Under the pieces are notes generated by a model. That model was not told the DNA's origin. It searched no databases and saw only the letters and a program-made list of their open reading frames with translations. From positions 1-64,000 of the forward strand of contig CAJFRY010000001.1 in NCBI GenBank assembly GCA_904419545.1: 64,000 nt of DNA, written 5' to 3'. This DNA comes from Candidatus Woodwardiibium gallinarum (GTDB taxonomy: Bacteria > Bacillota > Clostridia > Oscillospirales > CAG-382). Positions 40,335-48,933 of the stretch are shown here, piece after piece (position 1 is the stretch's first letter; each line of letters begins with the position of its first letter). The position numbers and the translations under genes are program-made.

Positions 40335-41570
40335 ATGAACGATAACTTTATGCCGGATATGCCGGAACGGGAAGTTGATGCCTATCCGTATCCCAATGAA
40401 GATGTGCGCGCTTATTTTGCTGCCCGCGGCCGGCAGCCGACGCCTGACGAGCAGATTGTTTTAGATGAATGCCTTCGTGCGGACAGCCGCTATAATCTGC
40501 TTTCCACGCGGTATGGAGATGTTCGCATTGCTGACCCTGAGGTTGCGAGATGCTTTCAGAGCTTTATTAAAAAGCGCAGACCGCAGAACGGCTTTTTTTC
40601 ACTCGGTGAAGTCGCGCTGCTTGGTTTGGAAAGACCCTGTACCGTTCCGCCGCGTCCCGGCGATCTGCTCTTGTATATTGAGGATCTGCCCTTCGACCAA
40701 AAACTGCAAACGCTCATCCGCCGGCACGCGTTTTTCGGTCTGCAGGCACTGCTGGCGCTTTCGACAGGGCTTACCGTGGATCTCGGTGCGTTCCCGCCGT
40801 CCTGCGGCCTCGTCAGCTTTCATGATTTGCTTACAATGCGTTTTTTGGCCGCAGATGAACGGACTGTCAACCGGATACGCGCATTGGTGCGGAAGGCCTC
40901 ACCCTATGTGCCGTCATCCATGACGGCCGTCGGCGTGTTTCATTCGCTCGGAACGCTTACCCTTTTGCGGGAGGAACAGCCGGTCGTGGATATCGCCTCC
41001 TCGCTTTTGCAGGAGAGCGCAAAGCGGCTGTACGCCGCCGAGATTGCAGATGCGTCTGATTTTCATGAGGGGATGCTCGATGTTGCCGACGCGCTGCTGA
41101 CGGCTGTTTCGGGTATGCGCAATCATCTTATGGTTGTCGCCCGCGAGCGGACGGACCGTTCGGCACTGCTTGCGCACCGGCTCGGCGTTCTTGCAGCCGA
41201 ACGTGCTATGTCGGTCACGGTGAGCGGGTTTGTGCCGCAGAAGGGCGAAAAAAGGCTGCCGCCCTTTGAAAAGAGCGGCAACCTTCTGTATTCGGTTCCT
41301 CTCGGCCGTTTTGCCGGGGAGCCGTATCTGAACCTGCTTGCGCAAACTCTCCCGCGCCTGCAAGCGGACATTCGCAGCGGTATCATCGTGCGCGCTGTGC
41401 GCTGCCGCAGTACGTTGGAAGCGGCGATTGCCGAGCTTTGCGGCGATACGTATCGCTTTGTTCCCGCGCCGACGCCCGCCGTCTGCGGGGAGGGTGATCT
41501 GCTCATCGAAACGCGGATGCCCTTTCAGGCGCCGCTGCTCGGACGCTGTGAGGCGAGAGATTTCGATTAA
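40335..41570 (+). CDS. Uncharacterised cytoplasmic protein
   Basis: The 411-residue protein has no signal peptide or membrane helix and starts at ATG 40335 behind AAAGGAGG. The N-terminal ~60 residues are acidic. Recognisable stretches are PPRPGDLLLYIEDLPFDQKLQ near residue 113, a hydrophobic FFGLQALLALSTGLTVDLGAF near 138 and a C-terminal SGIIVRAVRCRSTLEAAIAEL. Codon use matches the core genes. It follows mtaB by 73 bases and its 3' end overlaps a convergent gene by 4 bases. I do not recognise the family. Confidence 0.75.
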   Translation: MNDNFMPDMPEREVDAYPYPNEDVRAYFAARGRQPTPDEQIVLDECLRADSRYNLLSTRYGDVRIADPEVARCFQSFIKKRRPQNGFFSLGEVALLGLERPCTVPPRPGDLLLYIEDLPFDQKLQTLIRRHAFFGLQALLALSTGLTVDLGAFPPSCGLVSFHDLLTMRFLAADERTVNRIRALVRKASPYVPSSMTAVGVFHSLGTLTLLREEQPVVDIASSLLQESAKRLYAAEIADASDFHEGMLDVADALLTAVSGMRNHLMVVARERTDRSALLAHRLGVLAAERAMSVTVSGFVPQKGEKRLPPFEKSGNLLYSVPLGRFAGEPYLNLLAQTLPRLQADIRSGIIVRAVRCRSTLEAAIAELCGDTYRFVPAPTPAVCGEGDLLIETRMPFQAPLLGRCEARDFD

Positions 41571-42352
41571 AAGAATCTGGAGATTTCGCCGATGCTATCA
41601 AAGATGAAGTCCGGCGCGTTGCTTTCATTGACGTCCTCGCGTTTTGTCTCGCCGGTGAGGACGAGAATGCTCGTCAGCCCGTTGTTCCGCCCGAGCGCGA
41701 TATCGGTGTAAAGCCGGTCGCCGACAACGGCGGTCTTTTCCGCTGGTATACCGAAGCGGCGGGAGAGCATCTCCGCCGTTTCCTTGTGCGGCTTGCCGAA
41801 ATAGCGGGGCTGTTTTCCCGTCGAGGCGGTGATGAGCGCGCAGATGGCGCCGCTGTCCGGGATGAAGCCTGTTTCCGTCGGGCAGTTGAAGTCGGGGTGT
41901 GTGGAGTAAAATTTTGCGCCGTTCCGAATGAGCGTGCAGGCTTTTTCCAGTTTTTCGTAGGTCAGCGTCGTGTCGAAGCTGGAAACGACGATGTCCGCCT
42001 CGCTGCCGTCGGTGAGCGGGATTCCTTTCTCGCGGAAGCTGGCTTCGAGGAAGGGGGTGCCGACGAGATATACCTTCTCACCTCTGTGGAAGGTATTGAG
42101 GTATTCGGCCGTAACGTCGCCCGCCGTGACGATTTCCGCCCGTTCGGCATCGAAGCCGAGCCGCAGCAGCTTTTCATAGTAAACCGCCGGGTTTTTCGAG
42201 GCGTTGTTGGTGAAATATACGACCTTGCGTCCGCTTTCCTTTGCTTTGCGGATAAATTCGATGGCGGCAGGGAAGGGGCGTTCGCCGAGGTAGATGGTGC
42301 CGTCCATGTCCAGCACGAACAGCTCAATGTCCTTTAAGATGGCCGGGTCCAT
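41567..42352 (-). CDS. HAD-superfamily IIA phosphatase (NagD/AraL-type)
   Basis: The 261-residue HAD phosphatase has motif I DMDGTIYLG (nucleophile Asp15, Asp17), motif II in VYFTNNASKN, a C2-type cap starting near residue 85, and motifs III/IV with Lys in FGKPHKETAEM and Asp in VVGDRLYTDIALG. These enzymes dephosphorylate sugar phosphates or damaged glycolytic by-products. The start ATG 42352 follows a GAAAGGAAC site. The 3' end overlaps the convergent gene. Confidence 0.93.
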   Translation of the reverse strand: MDPAILKDIELFVLDMDGTIYLGERPFPAAIEFIRKAKESGRKVVYFTNNASKNPAVYYEKLLRLGFDAERAEIVTAGDVTAEYLNTFHRGEKVYLVGTPFLEASFREKGIPLTDGSEADIVVSSFDTTLTYEKLEKACTLIRNGAKFYSTHPDFNCPTETGFIPDSGAICALITASTGKQPRYFGKPHKETAEMLSRRFGIPAEKTAVVGDRLYTDIALGRNNGLTSILVLTGETKREDVNESNAPDFIFDSIGEISRFF

Positions 42353-42952
42353 ATGTGTTTTGTTCCTTTCGTTTCAAACAATCGATTACTGTTATAATTT
42401 GTGCCGAACAAAGCCTAAAGCAGGCCGGCGTTGTTCAAGCGGAAGGCATTCGGGCAATTTTGCTCAAAACCCTGCACGATTTCCTGATACGGCGCGCCGT
42501 ATCAGGAAGCCTGCACAGTGGTATCATGCCTAAAACGGTTCTTTTGAGCCGTTCGGATAAAGTTGGGCGGCAGTAGCTGTGCAATTGAACCGAAACGCGG
42601 TTTCTTCGGCAGACATTATTATAATCGATTATGGCGTATTTTGCAATAGCTTTTTGACGCGGCGGCAGATGGCGCAGAGACGGCTTTGATGAAAAAACCA
42701 AAGAGAGGCGTATAATGAAGCGGACGGAATGGGCGCTTTATGTATTTCGATGCGCCGTTCGGAATATGTATTTCCGTATCTGCCCGCAGGGCGATTATGG
42801 GAAGCACTTGTTTCCGTTCTTGTGTTGCAGGCGGTGCGCTTTCCTTCAACTCCGTTTTTGCAAGGGCGTGATTCGGGTTGCAAGGGTGTAAACGGTAATG
42901 CTTTTTACGTAAAATACAGAGCTCTATAAATGCTGAAAGGAATTGTTTTCGT
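42353..42952. other. Intergenic stretch with a large palindrome
   Basis: About 600 bases without a supported gene; short frames on both strands are Arg/Cys-rich and lack family matches. The clear structure is the 28-bp perfect palindrome at 42481-42508. A ribosome-binding site for the aminopeptidase gene lies at the end. Confidence 0.55.
42481..42508. repeat. 28-bp perfect palindrome without loop
   Basis: The half-site TTCCTGATACGGCG is followed at once by its exact complement CGCCGTATCAGGAA. Flanks repeat CCTGCAC on both sides (42471-42477 and 42510-42516). There is no T-run, so it is a candidate protein-binding site or small-element end rather than a terminator. Confidence 0.85.
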
Positions 42953-43762
42953 ATGAACGTTGCAGGAAAGAAATTTTATGTCAGTGTCGATCTTGAGGGC
43001 ATGGCCTGCGTGGTCGGAAATTACGGGCAGGGTCTGGGTGACGGAAAAAACTATGCCTTTGCCTGCGCACAGGGAAGCCGCGAGGCCGCCGCTGCCGCCG
43101 GCGCGCTGCTTGACTGCGGTGCTGCGGGCGTCACGGTCTGGGACTGCCACGGCACCGGCGTCAACCTCGATTATAACCTGTTCGACAAGCGCTGCGAATT
43201 TATGCTCGGCGCGGGAAGCCGTCTGCGTTTCCCGGGGATTGAAGAAGGGTATGCCGGTGTGCTTTTTCTCGGCTATCACGCGTATGATGCGCCGGCCGCT
43301 ACACTTGCGCACGTGTATTCCTCCACGACCTTTCAGGGCCAGTGGATCGACGGCAAACCGGTCGGAGAGCTTCAAATCGACGCGGCTGTCGCCGGGAAGC
43401 ACGGTGTGCCGGTGCTGTTTGCCGCCGGCGACGACGTCTGCATTTCACAGGCCAAGGGAACCTTTCCGTGGGCGGAGACGGTCGTGACCAAAAAGGCGCT
43501 GGCTTGGAATAGCTGTATCAGCAAGCATCCGCAGACCGCCTGCGACGAAATTTACGAAGGGGTGAAGGCTGCCTGCGCCCGTTTGTCGGAGATGCGGCCT
43601 TTCACGATTCCCGAGCCGTTTTCGTACGAGATCCGTTATAAGCGCATCGAATATGCGCAGGGATGCTCTTATCGCTGCCCCGACGGCACGCTTTTCGAGC
43701 GGACCGATGCGTATACCCGCCGCGGGACGCTCGCACGGATTGAGCAGATTTTTGAAGCATAA
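42953..43762 (+). CDS. M55 family D-aminopeptidase (DppA-like)
   Basis: The 269-residue zinc peptidase has SVDLEGMA at residues 11-18 (metal ligands Asp13 and Glu15), VWDCHGTG near 63, LFLGYHAYDAP near 107 and LAHVYSSTTFQGQWIDG near 119, all typical of the DppA family. DppA removes N-terminal D-amino acids from short peptides, often peptidoglycan-derived. GAAAGGA precedes the ATG by 13 bases, a loose spacing. The next gene is 15 bases downstream. Confidence 0.92.
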   Translation: MNVAGKKFYVSVDLEGMACVVGNYGQGLGDGKNYAFACAQGSREAAAAAGALLDCGAAGVTVWDCHGTGVNLDYNLFDKRCEFMLGAGSRLRFPGIEEGYAGVLFLGYHAYDAPAATLAHVYSSTTFQGQWIDGKPVGELQIDAAVAGKHGVPVLFAAGDDVCISQAKGTFPWAETVVTKKALAWNSCISKHPQTACDEIYEGVKAACARLSEMRPFTIPEPFSYEIRYKRIEYAQGCSYRCPDGTLFERTDAYTRRGTLARIEQIFEA

Positions 43763-43777
43763 AAAGGAGGGCTTTCA

Positions 43778-44770
43778 TTGGATGCGTCTGTGGAATCGGT
43801 CATACACAGCCGTGCGCAGCGTCGTGCGATGCGTCGTGATTTGCAGCGGTATATACGTGTTGTGCGCAGCTTTGACTTTTCCGGCGTTGCGGAAAACAGC
43901 CCGGTTGAAATCACCGAGGGCTATGTCGTAAGCGATAAAGAGACCGACGAGGTATTCGTATGCTTCGAGCTGCTCTGTGTAGCTGCGCGTCCGCTGCGGT
44001 CGCTGACGATTCGTCTGCACCTGTACGACCGCCAGAATGTTCCCTACGAAAAGCTGACCTTTCGTTACTCCGCAGCCGACGGTACGCTCGGTCTCCGTTC
44101 GGGTCTGGGCAAAAAGTGGTCCTGCCGCCGTGCTGAGCCGGTTCTGATCCGGCCGGGCGAAGCATTCGGCCGCGCGTCATATATCCGGCTTCCCGCCCGC
44201 TATTTCAAGCGGCTGACGCTGGAGTTGGTTTCGGTCGTCTATGCAGGCGGGACCGAGGAAGCACTCGGCATTGTCGTCTCGGGCGGCGCGCAGCGGCTGA
44301 GCGAGACGGATATTTACACCCGCCGTGCGTTCGAGAATAAGAATGTGTTCCGCGCGGCGGAAGAACAATTCCCCTCTCTCTATGTCCCCGAGGCGGGCGA
44401 GCATTCGTGGCTCTGCTGCTGCGGCCAGAAAAACCTGACATCCGACGCCGTTTGTACCCGATGCTCGCGTGAGCGCGACTGGGTTCTGGCCAATTTGAAC
44501 GGGCAGTCGCTTGCACAGGAACGCGAGAAGGAGATTGCGGAGGAAGCCGGCACGCTGCGCAAGAACGCTTATCGTCAGAATCGCTTTCTGGAAACAGAGG
44601 AAGAACGCGAACAAAAGGCCGAGGCGTTCGAGAAAGCGGTGGCCGCCATTGCCGAACGCGAACGGCAGGCGGAAAAACGCAAATGGCGCATCCTTGTCTA
44701 TGTTCTTGTCCTTGTCGGTCTTGCCGCGCTGTTTGCATTCATCGCGCGGCTGTACGACGTATTCGGCTGA
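43778..44770 (+). CDS. Uncharacterised zinc-ribbon protein with C-terminal membrane anchor
   Basis: The 330-residue protein has a beta-rich N-terminal domain (residues ~40-190) and a zinc ribbon CCCGQKN with VCTRCSRER (about residues 211-230). A long charged helix (Glu/Arg/Gln-rich, residues ~240-300) and one membrane helix near the end (ILVYVLVLVGLAALFAFIA) follow. TTG 43778 is the start: AAGGAGG lies 7 bases upstream and no ATG fits. It shares a transcript with the M55 peptidase and ends at a terminator. The family is not recognised. Confidence 0.75.
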   Translation: MDASVESVIHSRAQRRAMRRDLQRYIRVVRSFDFSGVAENSPVEITEGYVVSDKETDEVFVCFELLCVAARPLRSLTIRLHLYDRQNVPYEKLTFRYSAADGTLGLRSGLGKKWSCRRAEPVLIRPGEAFGRASYIRLPARYFKRLTLELVSVVYAGGTEEALGIVVSGGAQRLSETDIYTRRAFENKNVFRAAEEQFPSLYVPEAGEHSWLCCCGQKNLTSDAVCTRCSRERDWVLANLNGQSLAQEREKEIAEEAGTLRKNAYRQNRFLETEEEREQKAEAFEKAVAAIAERERQAEKRKWRILVYVLVLVGLAALFAFIARLYDVFG

Positions 44771-44793
44771 AACAAGGGGGAGTATGGTTATCT

Positions 44794-44823
44794 GCGGCAG
44801 AGCGTAACGCTCTGCCGCTTTTT
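44794..44823 (+). terminator. Rho-independent terminator
   Basis: GCGGCAGAGCG and CGCTCTGCCGC form an 11-bp stem with a TAA loop, followed by TTTTT. It ends the M55/zinc-ribbon unit. Confidence 0.9.
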
Positions 44824-45416
44824 GCGGTCTTCCGCTATCGATTTGGAGCGAAATCCGGCAGTTCCGTTTTGAAATGCCGGAAATGGCCGCGGTCTGCAAT
44901 GGGAAACAGGGGGAAAACGCCGTATTCCATCTGTGCTTTCCGCAGCAGCCGGCCGAGCGTTTTGCTTCGGTTGTCGTTCATGCAGAAAAGCCGTCCCCCG
45001 CCTTGTGTGTGCGGGGGACGGCTTGTTGTTCTGCTTTGCGCTTCGGCTTGTTTTTGCTTGCGCTCAATACATCCGGCCGGTATTTGCAGCGCATAAGCCG
45101 AACAGACCCGAAAGCGACCTTTTCCGACGCGGATTCCGCCACGCTTCTCAAGCCAAGAAGCGATTCGTTCTTCCACTGCCTGCGGACTTCGCTTTCACTG
45201 CACAAATCCAAAGGAAAAAAGGAAAGAACATTTCCCGTTTCTTTGCCTTTTGCTCGCGTGTTTACGAAAAAGAGCTTCACAGCAGCGTTATTTGTCCGCT
45301 GTCTCTCCTCTGTCCGGCGCGTAGATGCGGGATTTTACGCATGTGCCGCAAAATTCGCATGTACCGTCCACGACAGACGCGTAAAGTCCGTTTTTGTTTT
45401 TTTTGAAAAGTAAATG
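44824..45416. other. Intergenic stretch between convergent units
   Basis: No gene of confident coding character is seen. It contains a large hairpin (44988-45024) and, on the minus strand, a 3' extension of short Cys-containing frames (CEFCGTC near 45340-45360) downstream of the sugar mutase gene. Confidence 0.45.
44984..45024 (-). terminator. Large GC-rich hairpin, probable terminator of the sugar mutase operon
   Basis: A perfect 14-bp stem (44988-45001 with 45011-45024, 9-base loop) is followed on the minus strand by TTTT. It lies about 450 bases after the mutase stop, so the transcript would have a long 3' part. Confidence 0.55.
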
Positions 45417-45494
45417 TCAAATGTGTTCGCAATTGCCGCACGCGCCGCATTTTGCACATACGCCGGAACAGACGAAATCAGCCACGTTTTTCAT
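45417..45494 (-). CDS. Possible 25-residue Cys-rich peptide
   Basis: The frame starts at an ATG inside the last codons of the sugar mutase gene and runs 25 codons to TGA. It contains five Cys spaced C-x3-C-x2-C-x2-C-x2-C in the middle and ends NCEHI. No strong ribosome-binding site is visible, so translation is uncertain; the dense Cys pattern is the only reason to list it. Confidence 0.2.
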   Translation of the reverse strand: MKNVADFVCSGVCAKCGACGNCEHI

Positions 45495-47214
45495 CCGGGA
45501 ACTGCGCCTTCAGGAATGCGGTGTAAACGGCCTTCTTCGCATCCAGCTCCCGTTCGTCCTTTCCCTTGGCGAGAATGTAGACCTTGATTTTCGGCTCAGT
45601 GCCCGACGGGCGGACGATGACGTTCGTCTCATCCTCCAACTCGAAATAGAGCACGTCGCTTTGCGGCAGATCGGTCATGCCCGTTGTGCCATCGGTCAGA
45701 TTGAATACCGTTTTGCGAAGATAGTCGCGCACGCGTATGACCTTGCAGTCTGCGATGCTGTCGAACGGCGCGCCGCGCAGCCCTGCCATCCGCTTATTCA
45801 TTTCGGCCATCGGGTCGATGCCGCCGACCTGGATATTCAGCACCGTCTCGCCGTAATAGCCGTATTCCTTGTACAGCGCATGGATCGCGCCGTACAGCGT
45901 CGTTCCGATCGACTTGTAATAGGCCGCCATCTCTGCGATCAGCAGCGAGCCGGCGACCGCGTCCTTGTCCCGCACGTAGCCGGCGGAGAGGAAGCCGTAG
46001 CTTTCCTCGTAGCCGAACAGGAAGGTGTACTGTTTGGTTTTTTCGTATTCCGCAATCTTCTCGCCGATGTATTTGAAGCCGGTCAGGACGTTGATCGGCG
46101 TCACGCCGTTCTTTTTACAAATCGCCGTAAACAGCTCGCTGGATACAATCGATTTGACTGCGCATGCGTTCTCTGGCAGCGTCCCCTTGCGGCGGCGGGC
46201 CTGAATGATATAATCGACCAGCAGTGCGCCCAGTTCGTTTCCCGACAGCGGCACAAACAGCCCGTTGGCGTCTTTGACCACAACGCCCACGCGGTCTGCA
46301 TCGGGGTCTGTCCCGATGATGAGGTCGCAGTCGGTACCGTCGCGCAGGACGAGATCAATGGCCTCGGCAAAGCAGGCTTTATTCTCGGGATTGGGAACGG
46401 CGACGGTGGGGAAGTCCCCGTCGGGCTTGCGCTGACTTTCGACCACGCGCAGATTGGTCACGCCCGCGCGTTTGAGCACCTCCGGCACCAGACGATATCC
46501 CGTCCCATGCAGCGGGGTGTAGACGATGCCCACCGCGTTGCCGTATTGTTCGAGGATCTCAGGGTCCGTCCGGCAGTCGAGCACGGCGCGCAGGAACGCT
46601 TCGTCCATTTTCTCGCCGATGCGCACGATCAGTCCCTTGTCGCAGCCGTCGGAAAAATCCATCCGGCGCACGCCGGTAAAGATATCGATGCGCTCCATTT
46701 CACGGCTGACCTCGTCGGCATGGTCGGGCGGAAGCTGCGCGCCGTCCTCCCAATAGACCTTGTAGCCGTTGTATTCCTTCGGGTTGTGCGAAGCGGTGAT
46801 GTTGATGCCCGCGATGCAGCCGAGCTGCAAAATCGCAAAGGACAGACAGGGAGTAGGGTGCAGGCTTTCGTATATATATACCTTCACGCCGTTGCCGGCA
46901 AGCACCTCCGCCGCCGTTTCGGCAAAACGCATCGAGTTATTGCGGCTGTCGTAGGCGATGGCCACGCCGCGCGCCTGTTCGCCGCAGCGGCAGATGAGGT
47001 TGGCCAGTGCCTGCGTCGTCTGCGCAACGGTGTATACGTTCATTCTCGAAATGCCCGCCGCCATGATGCTGCGCAGCCCTGCCGTGCCGAACTGCATCGG
47101 TTTAGCAAAACGCGCTTCGATTTCCTCTTCGTTTCCCGAAATGGATTCCAGCTCGCGCCGGGTTTCTGGGTCAAGGCCCCCGTAAGAAAGCCAGTATTCA
47201 TAGTTTTTGTTCAT
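45478..47214 (-). CDS. Phosphoglucomutase/phosphomannomutase family sugar mutase
   Basis: The 578-residue alpha-D-phosphohexomutase moves phosphate between C1 and C6 of hexoses. The catalytic Ser lies in ITASHNPKEYNGYK (about residue 142), the metal loop in GTDPDADRVGV near 300, the sugar-binding loop in FGYEESYGFL near 398 and the phosphate-binding loop in RPSGTEPKIK near the end. The length and N-terminus MQFGTAGLR match the PgcA type of Firmicutes. It overlaps the TSCPD gene by 4 bases. Confidence 0.94.
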   Translation of the reverse strand: MNKNYEYWLSYGGLDPETRRELESISGNEEEIEARFAKPMQFGTAGLRSIMAAGISRMNVYTVAQTTQALANLICRCGEQARGVAIAYDSRNNSMRFAETAAEVLAGNGVKVYIYESLHPTPCLSFAILQLGCIAGINITASHNPKEYNGYKVYWEDGAQLPPDHADEVSREMERIDIFTGVRRMDFSDGCDKGLIVRIGEKMDEAFLRAVLDCRTDPEILEQYGNAVGIVYTPLHGTGYRLVPEVLKRAGVTNLRVVESQRKPDGDFPTVAVPNPENKACFAEAIDLVLRDGTDCDLIIGTDPDADRVGVVVKDANGLFVPLSGNELGALLVDYIIQARRRKGTLPENACAVKSIVSSELFTAICKKNGVTPINVLTGFKYIGEKIAEYEKTKQYTFLFGYEESYGFLSAGYVRDKDAVAGSLLIAEMAAYYKSIGTTLYGAIHALYKEYGYYGETVLNIQVGGIDPMAEMNKRMAGLRGAPFDSIADCKVIRVRDYLRKTVFNLTDGTTGMTDLPQSDVLYFELEDETNVIVRPSGTEPKIKVYILAKGKDERELDAKKAVYTAFLKAQFPDEKRG

Positions 47215-47474
47215 TCCTGCTCGTCTCCTTTCAACGCCGCTTCCAATGCGGCGGCAAATTGGTCGGGGCAGGAGGTTGGCTTGAAGCCGCAGCGCACGCC
47301 CTTCAGACGTGAAATGATTTCTTCGGCAGGCATGCCCTCGCTCAGTGCCGCTACGCCCTTGAGGTTGCCGTTGCAGCCGCCTACAAACGATACGTCATGC
47401 ACACGTCCCTCGCCGTCAAGCTCGAAGCTGACGGTGCGGGAACAAACGCCGTTCATTTTCATTGTTCTTTTCAC
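47211..47474 (-). CDS. TSCPD-domain protein (TIGR03905-type)
   Basis: The small protein (about 87 residues from GTG 47474, or 83 from ATG 47462) contains the name-giving TSCPD motif (KPTSCPDQFAAAL) and conserved Cys in VCSRTV, VGGCNGN and RCGFKP, probably a metal site. The domain also occurs at the end of some ribonucleotide reductases. Family members are mostly found in Clostridia and have no known function. It is coupled to the sugar mutase by a 4-base overlap. Confidence 0.85.
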   Translation of the reverse strand: MKRTMKMNGVCSRTVSFELDGEGRVHDVSFVGGCNGNLKGVAALSEGMPAEEIISRLKGVRCGFKPTSCPDQFAAALEAALKGDEQE

Positions 47475-47538
47475 CGGTGATCGTTCCTTTCGGTGGGTTC
47501 CGGCATTTCGGTATAAGCCGAAATCCCCTTCATTCTAT

Positions 47539-47566
47539 ATTATAGCATACTTTTTCCGCAAATCAA
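47539..47566 (-). promoter_or_regulatory. Sigma-A promoter of the TSCPD-mutase operon (TTGATT-16-TATAAT)
   Basis: Read on the minus strand, a perfect -10 box lies 16 bases from TTGATT, about 65 bases before the TSCPD gene start. Confidence 0.7.
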
Positions 47567-47678
47567 GCGGGAAATGAATCTTCGTGCAAAAATTCTCGCG
47601 GTTTGACGTTAAAAAATAGAGGAACGTCTTCATTTACAAAATGTTTACAATTGCAGGGCGCAAATTTGGTGAAAAAGG

Positions 47679-47707
47679 TTGACAGAGCCTTGCGGTTGTG
47701 TTATACT
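47679..47707 (+). promoter_or_regulatory. Main promoter of the S10-spc-alpha superoperon (TTGACA-17-TATACT)
   Basis: A perfect -35 box, ideal spacing and a 5/6 -10 box lie about 185 bases before rpsJ. The distance leaves room for an mRNA leader that could sense a ribosomal protein. Confidence 0.85.
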
Positions 47708-47811
47708 TGCGATTGCTTGGTATGCGATGAAGCGGGAGATTGCTGTCCAAAAACAGGTAACTTCCGCAGAGTATGTCCGACAATCGGGCGACGGTTTGAG
47801 CATTTTTTAAG

Positions 47812-47830
47812 GGGCGTTCGCGGAACGCCC
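47812..47830 (+). promoter_or_regulatory. Hairpin in the S10 operon leader
   Basis: GGGCGTTC and GAACGCCC form an 8-bp stem with a GCG loop, 62 bases before rpsJ. It may belong to a translational or attenuation control element; the binding protein is unknown. Confidence 0.4.
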
Positions 47831-47892
47831 GGACGGGTGTTCAGATACCGTGCCTCAGCCAAATGCAAAATTTAAGGAGGCAAAAGCAAGTC

Positions 47893-48204
47893 ATGGCAAC
47901 AAAAGAGAGAATCAGAATCAGACTGAAGGCTTACGACCACACGCTCATCGATCAGGCGGCCGAAAAGATCGTGGAGACGGCCAAGCGCAACGGTGCGGCG
48001 GTTTCCGGGCCTATCCCGCTGCCGACCGACCGCGAGATCATCACGATCCTGCGCGCGGTGCATAAGTATAAGGATTCGCGTGAGCAGTTCGAGCTGCGCA
48101 CCCACAAGCGTCTGATCGACATCATCAAGCCGTCGCAGAAAGCCGTTGAGGCCCTGATGGGTATGGAACTTCCCGCCGGCGTGGATATCGAGATCAAGCT
48201 CTGA
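47893..48204 (+). CDS. rpsJ: 30S ribosomal protein S10
   Basis: First gene of the S10 operon; S10 is a small-subunit head protein that also serves as NusE in antitermination. The 103-residue product starts [20 protein letters not shown] and contains GPIPLPT and [12 protein letters not shown] 47893 is preferred; AAGGAGG is 16 bases upstream, and the earlier in-frame ATG at 47863 would add non-family residues. Confidence 0.97.
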   Translation: MATKERIRIRLKAYDHTLIDQAAEKIVETAKRNGAAVSGPIPLPTDREIITILRAVHKYKDSREQFELRTHKRLIDIIKPSQKAVEALMGMELPAGVDIEIKL

Positions 48205-48283
48205 AGCTTTGTTGACTAAAAGGTCATGTTAGCGCTGCAAAAAAGCTGCGCCAACCAATAACCTTAAGGAGGATAAACGGAAA

Positions 48284-48913
48284 ATGAAAAAAGGCATCAT
48301 CGGCAAAAAGATCGGAATGACCCAGCTTTTTGATGAAAAGGGCAACGTTATACCGGTAACGGTCATCAGCGCGGGTCCCTGCGTTGTGGTCGCCAAGAAA
48401 ACGGCGGACAAGGAGGGCTATGACTCCGTCCAGCTCGGATATCAGGACATAGCGGAGAGAAAGCTGACGAAGCCCGCGAAGGGCACCTTCAAAAAGGCCG
48501 GCGTTTCCTATAAAAAGTATCTCAAGGAGTTCCGCCTCGACGGCGCCGCGGAAATGAACGTGGGTGACACCGTTACCGCAGACACGTTTGAAGTCGGCGA
48601 GAAGGTCGACGTTACGGGTATCACCAAGGGCCGCGGCTATTCGGGCGTCATCAAGAGATGGGGCGCACACCGGCTGAGAATGACCCACGGCACCGGCCCG
48701 GTTCACCGTCAGGTTGGCTCGATGGGCGCAAACAGCACGCCGTCGAGAGTATTCAAAAACAAAAAAATGGCTGGTCAGTACGGCAATGAAAAGGTGACGG
48801 TTCTGAATCTTGAGGTCGTCAAGATCGACGCCGACAACAACCTGATTGCAGTCAAGGGCGCGGTCCCCGGCTCGCGGGGCGGAATCGTTTGTATCCGCAA
48901 CACGGTGAAATAG
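48284..48913 (+). CDS. rplC: 50S ribosomal protein L3
   Basis: L3 initiates large-subunit assembly near the peptidyl transferase centre. The 209-residue product has the start [14 protein letters not shown] and the loop [24 protein letters not shown] that reaches towards the active site. AAGGAGG lies upstream of the ATG. The 79-base gap after rpsJ is the largest in the early operon. Confidence 0.97.
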   Translation: MKKGIIGKKIGMTQLFDEKGNVIPVTVISAGPCVVVAKKTADKEGYDSVQLGYQDIAERKLTKPAKGTFKKAGVSYKKYLKEFRLDGAAEMNVGDTVTADTFEVGEKVDVTGITKGRGYSGVIKRWGAHRLRMTHGTGPVHRQVGSMGANSTPSRVFKNKKMAGQYGNEKVTVLNLEVVKIDADNNLIAVKGAVPGSRGGIVCIRNTVK

Positions 48914-48933
48914 GCTGAAGGGAGGAAACAAAA

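Noticed and set aside
45394-47577. Plus-strand open frame of 727 codons across the sugar mutase gene
   Set aside because: Antisense shadow; the minus strand carries all conserved motifs of the mutase.
47863-47892. Earlier in-frame ATG for rpsJ
   Set aside because: It would add ten residues that do not belong to S10, and the AAGGAGG lies downstream of it.
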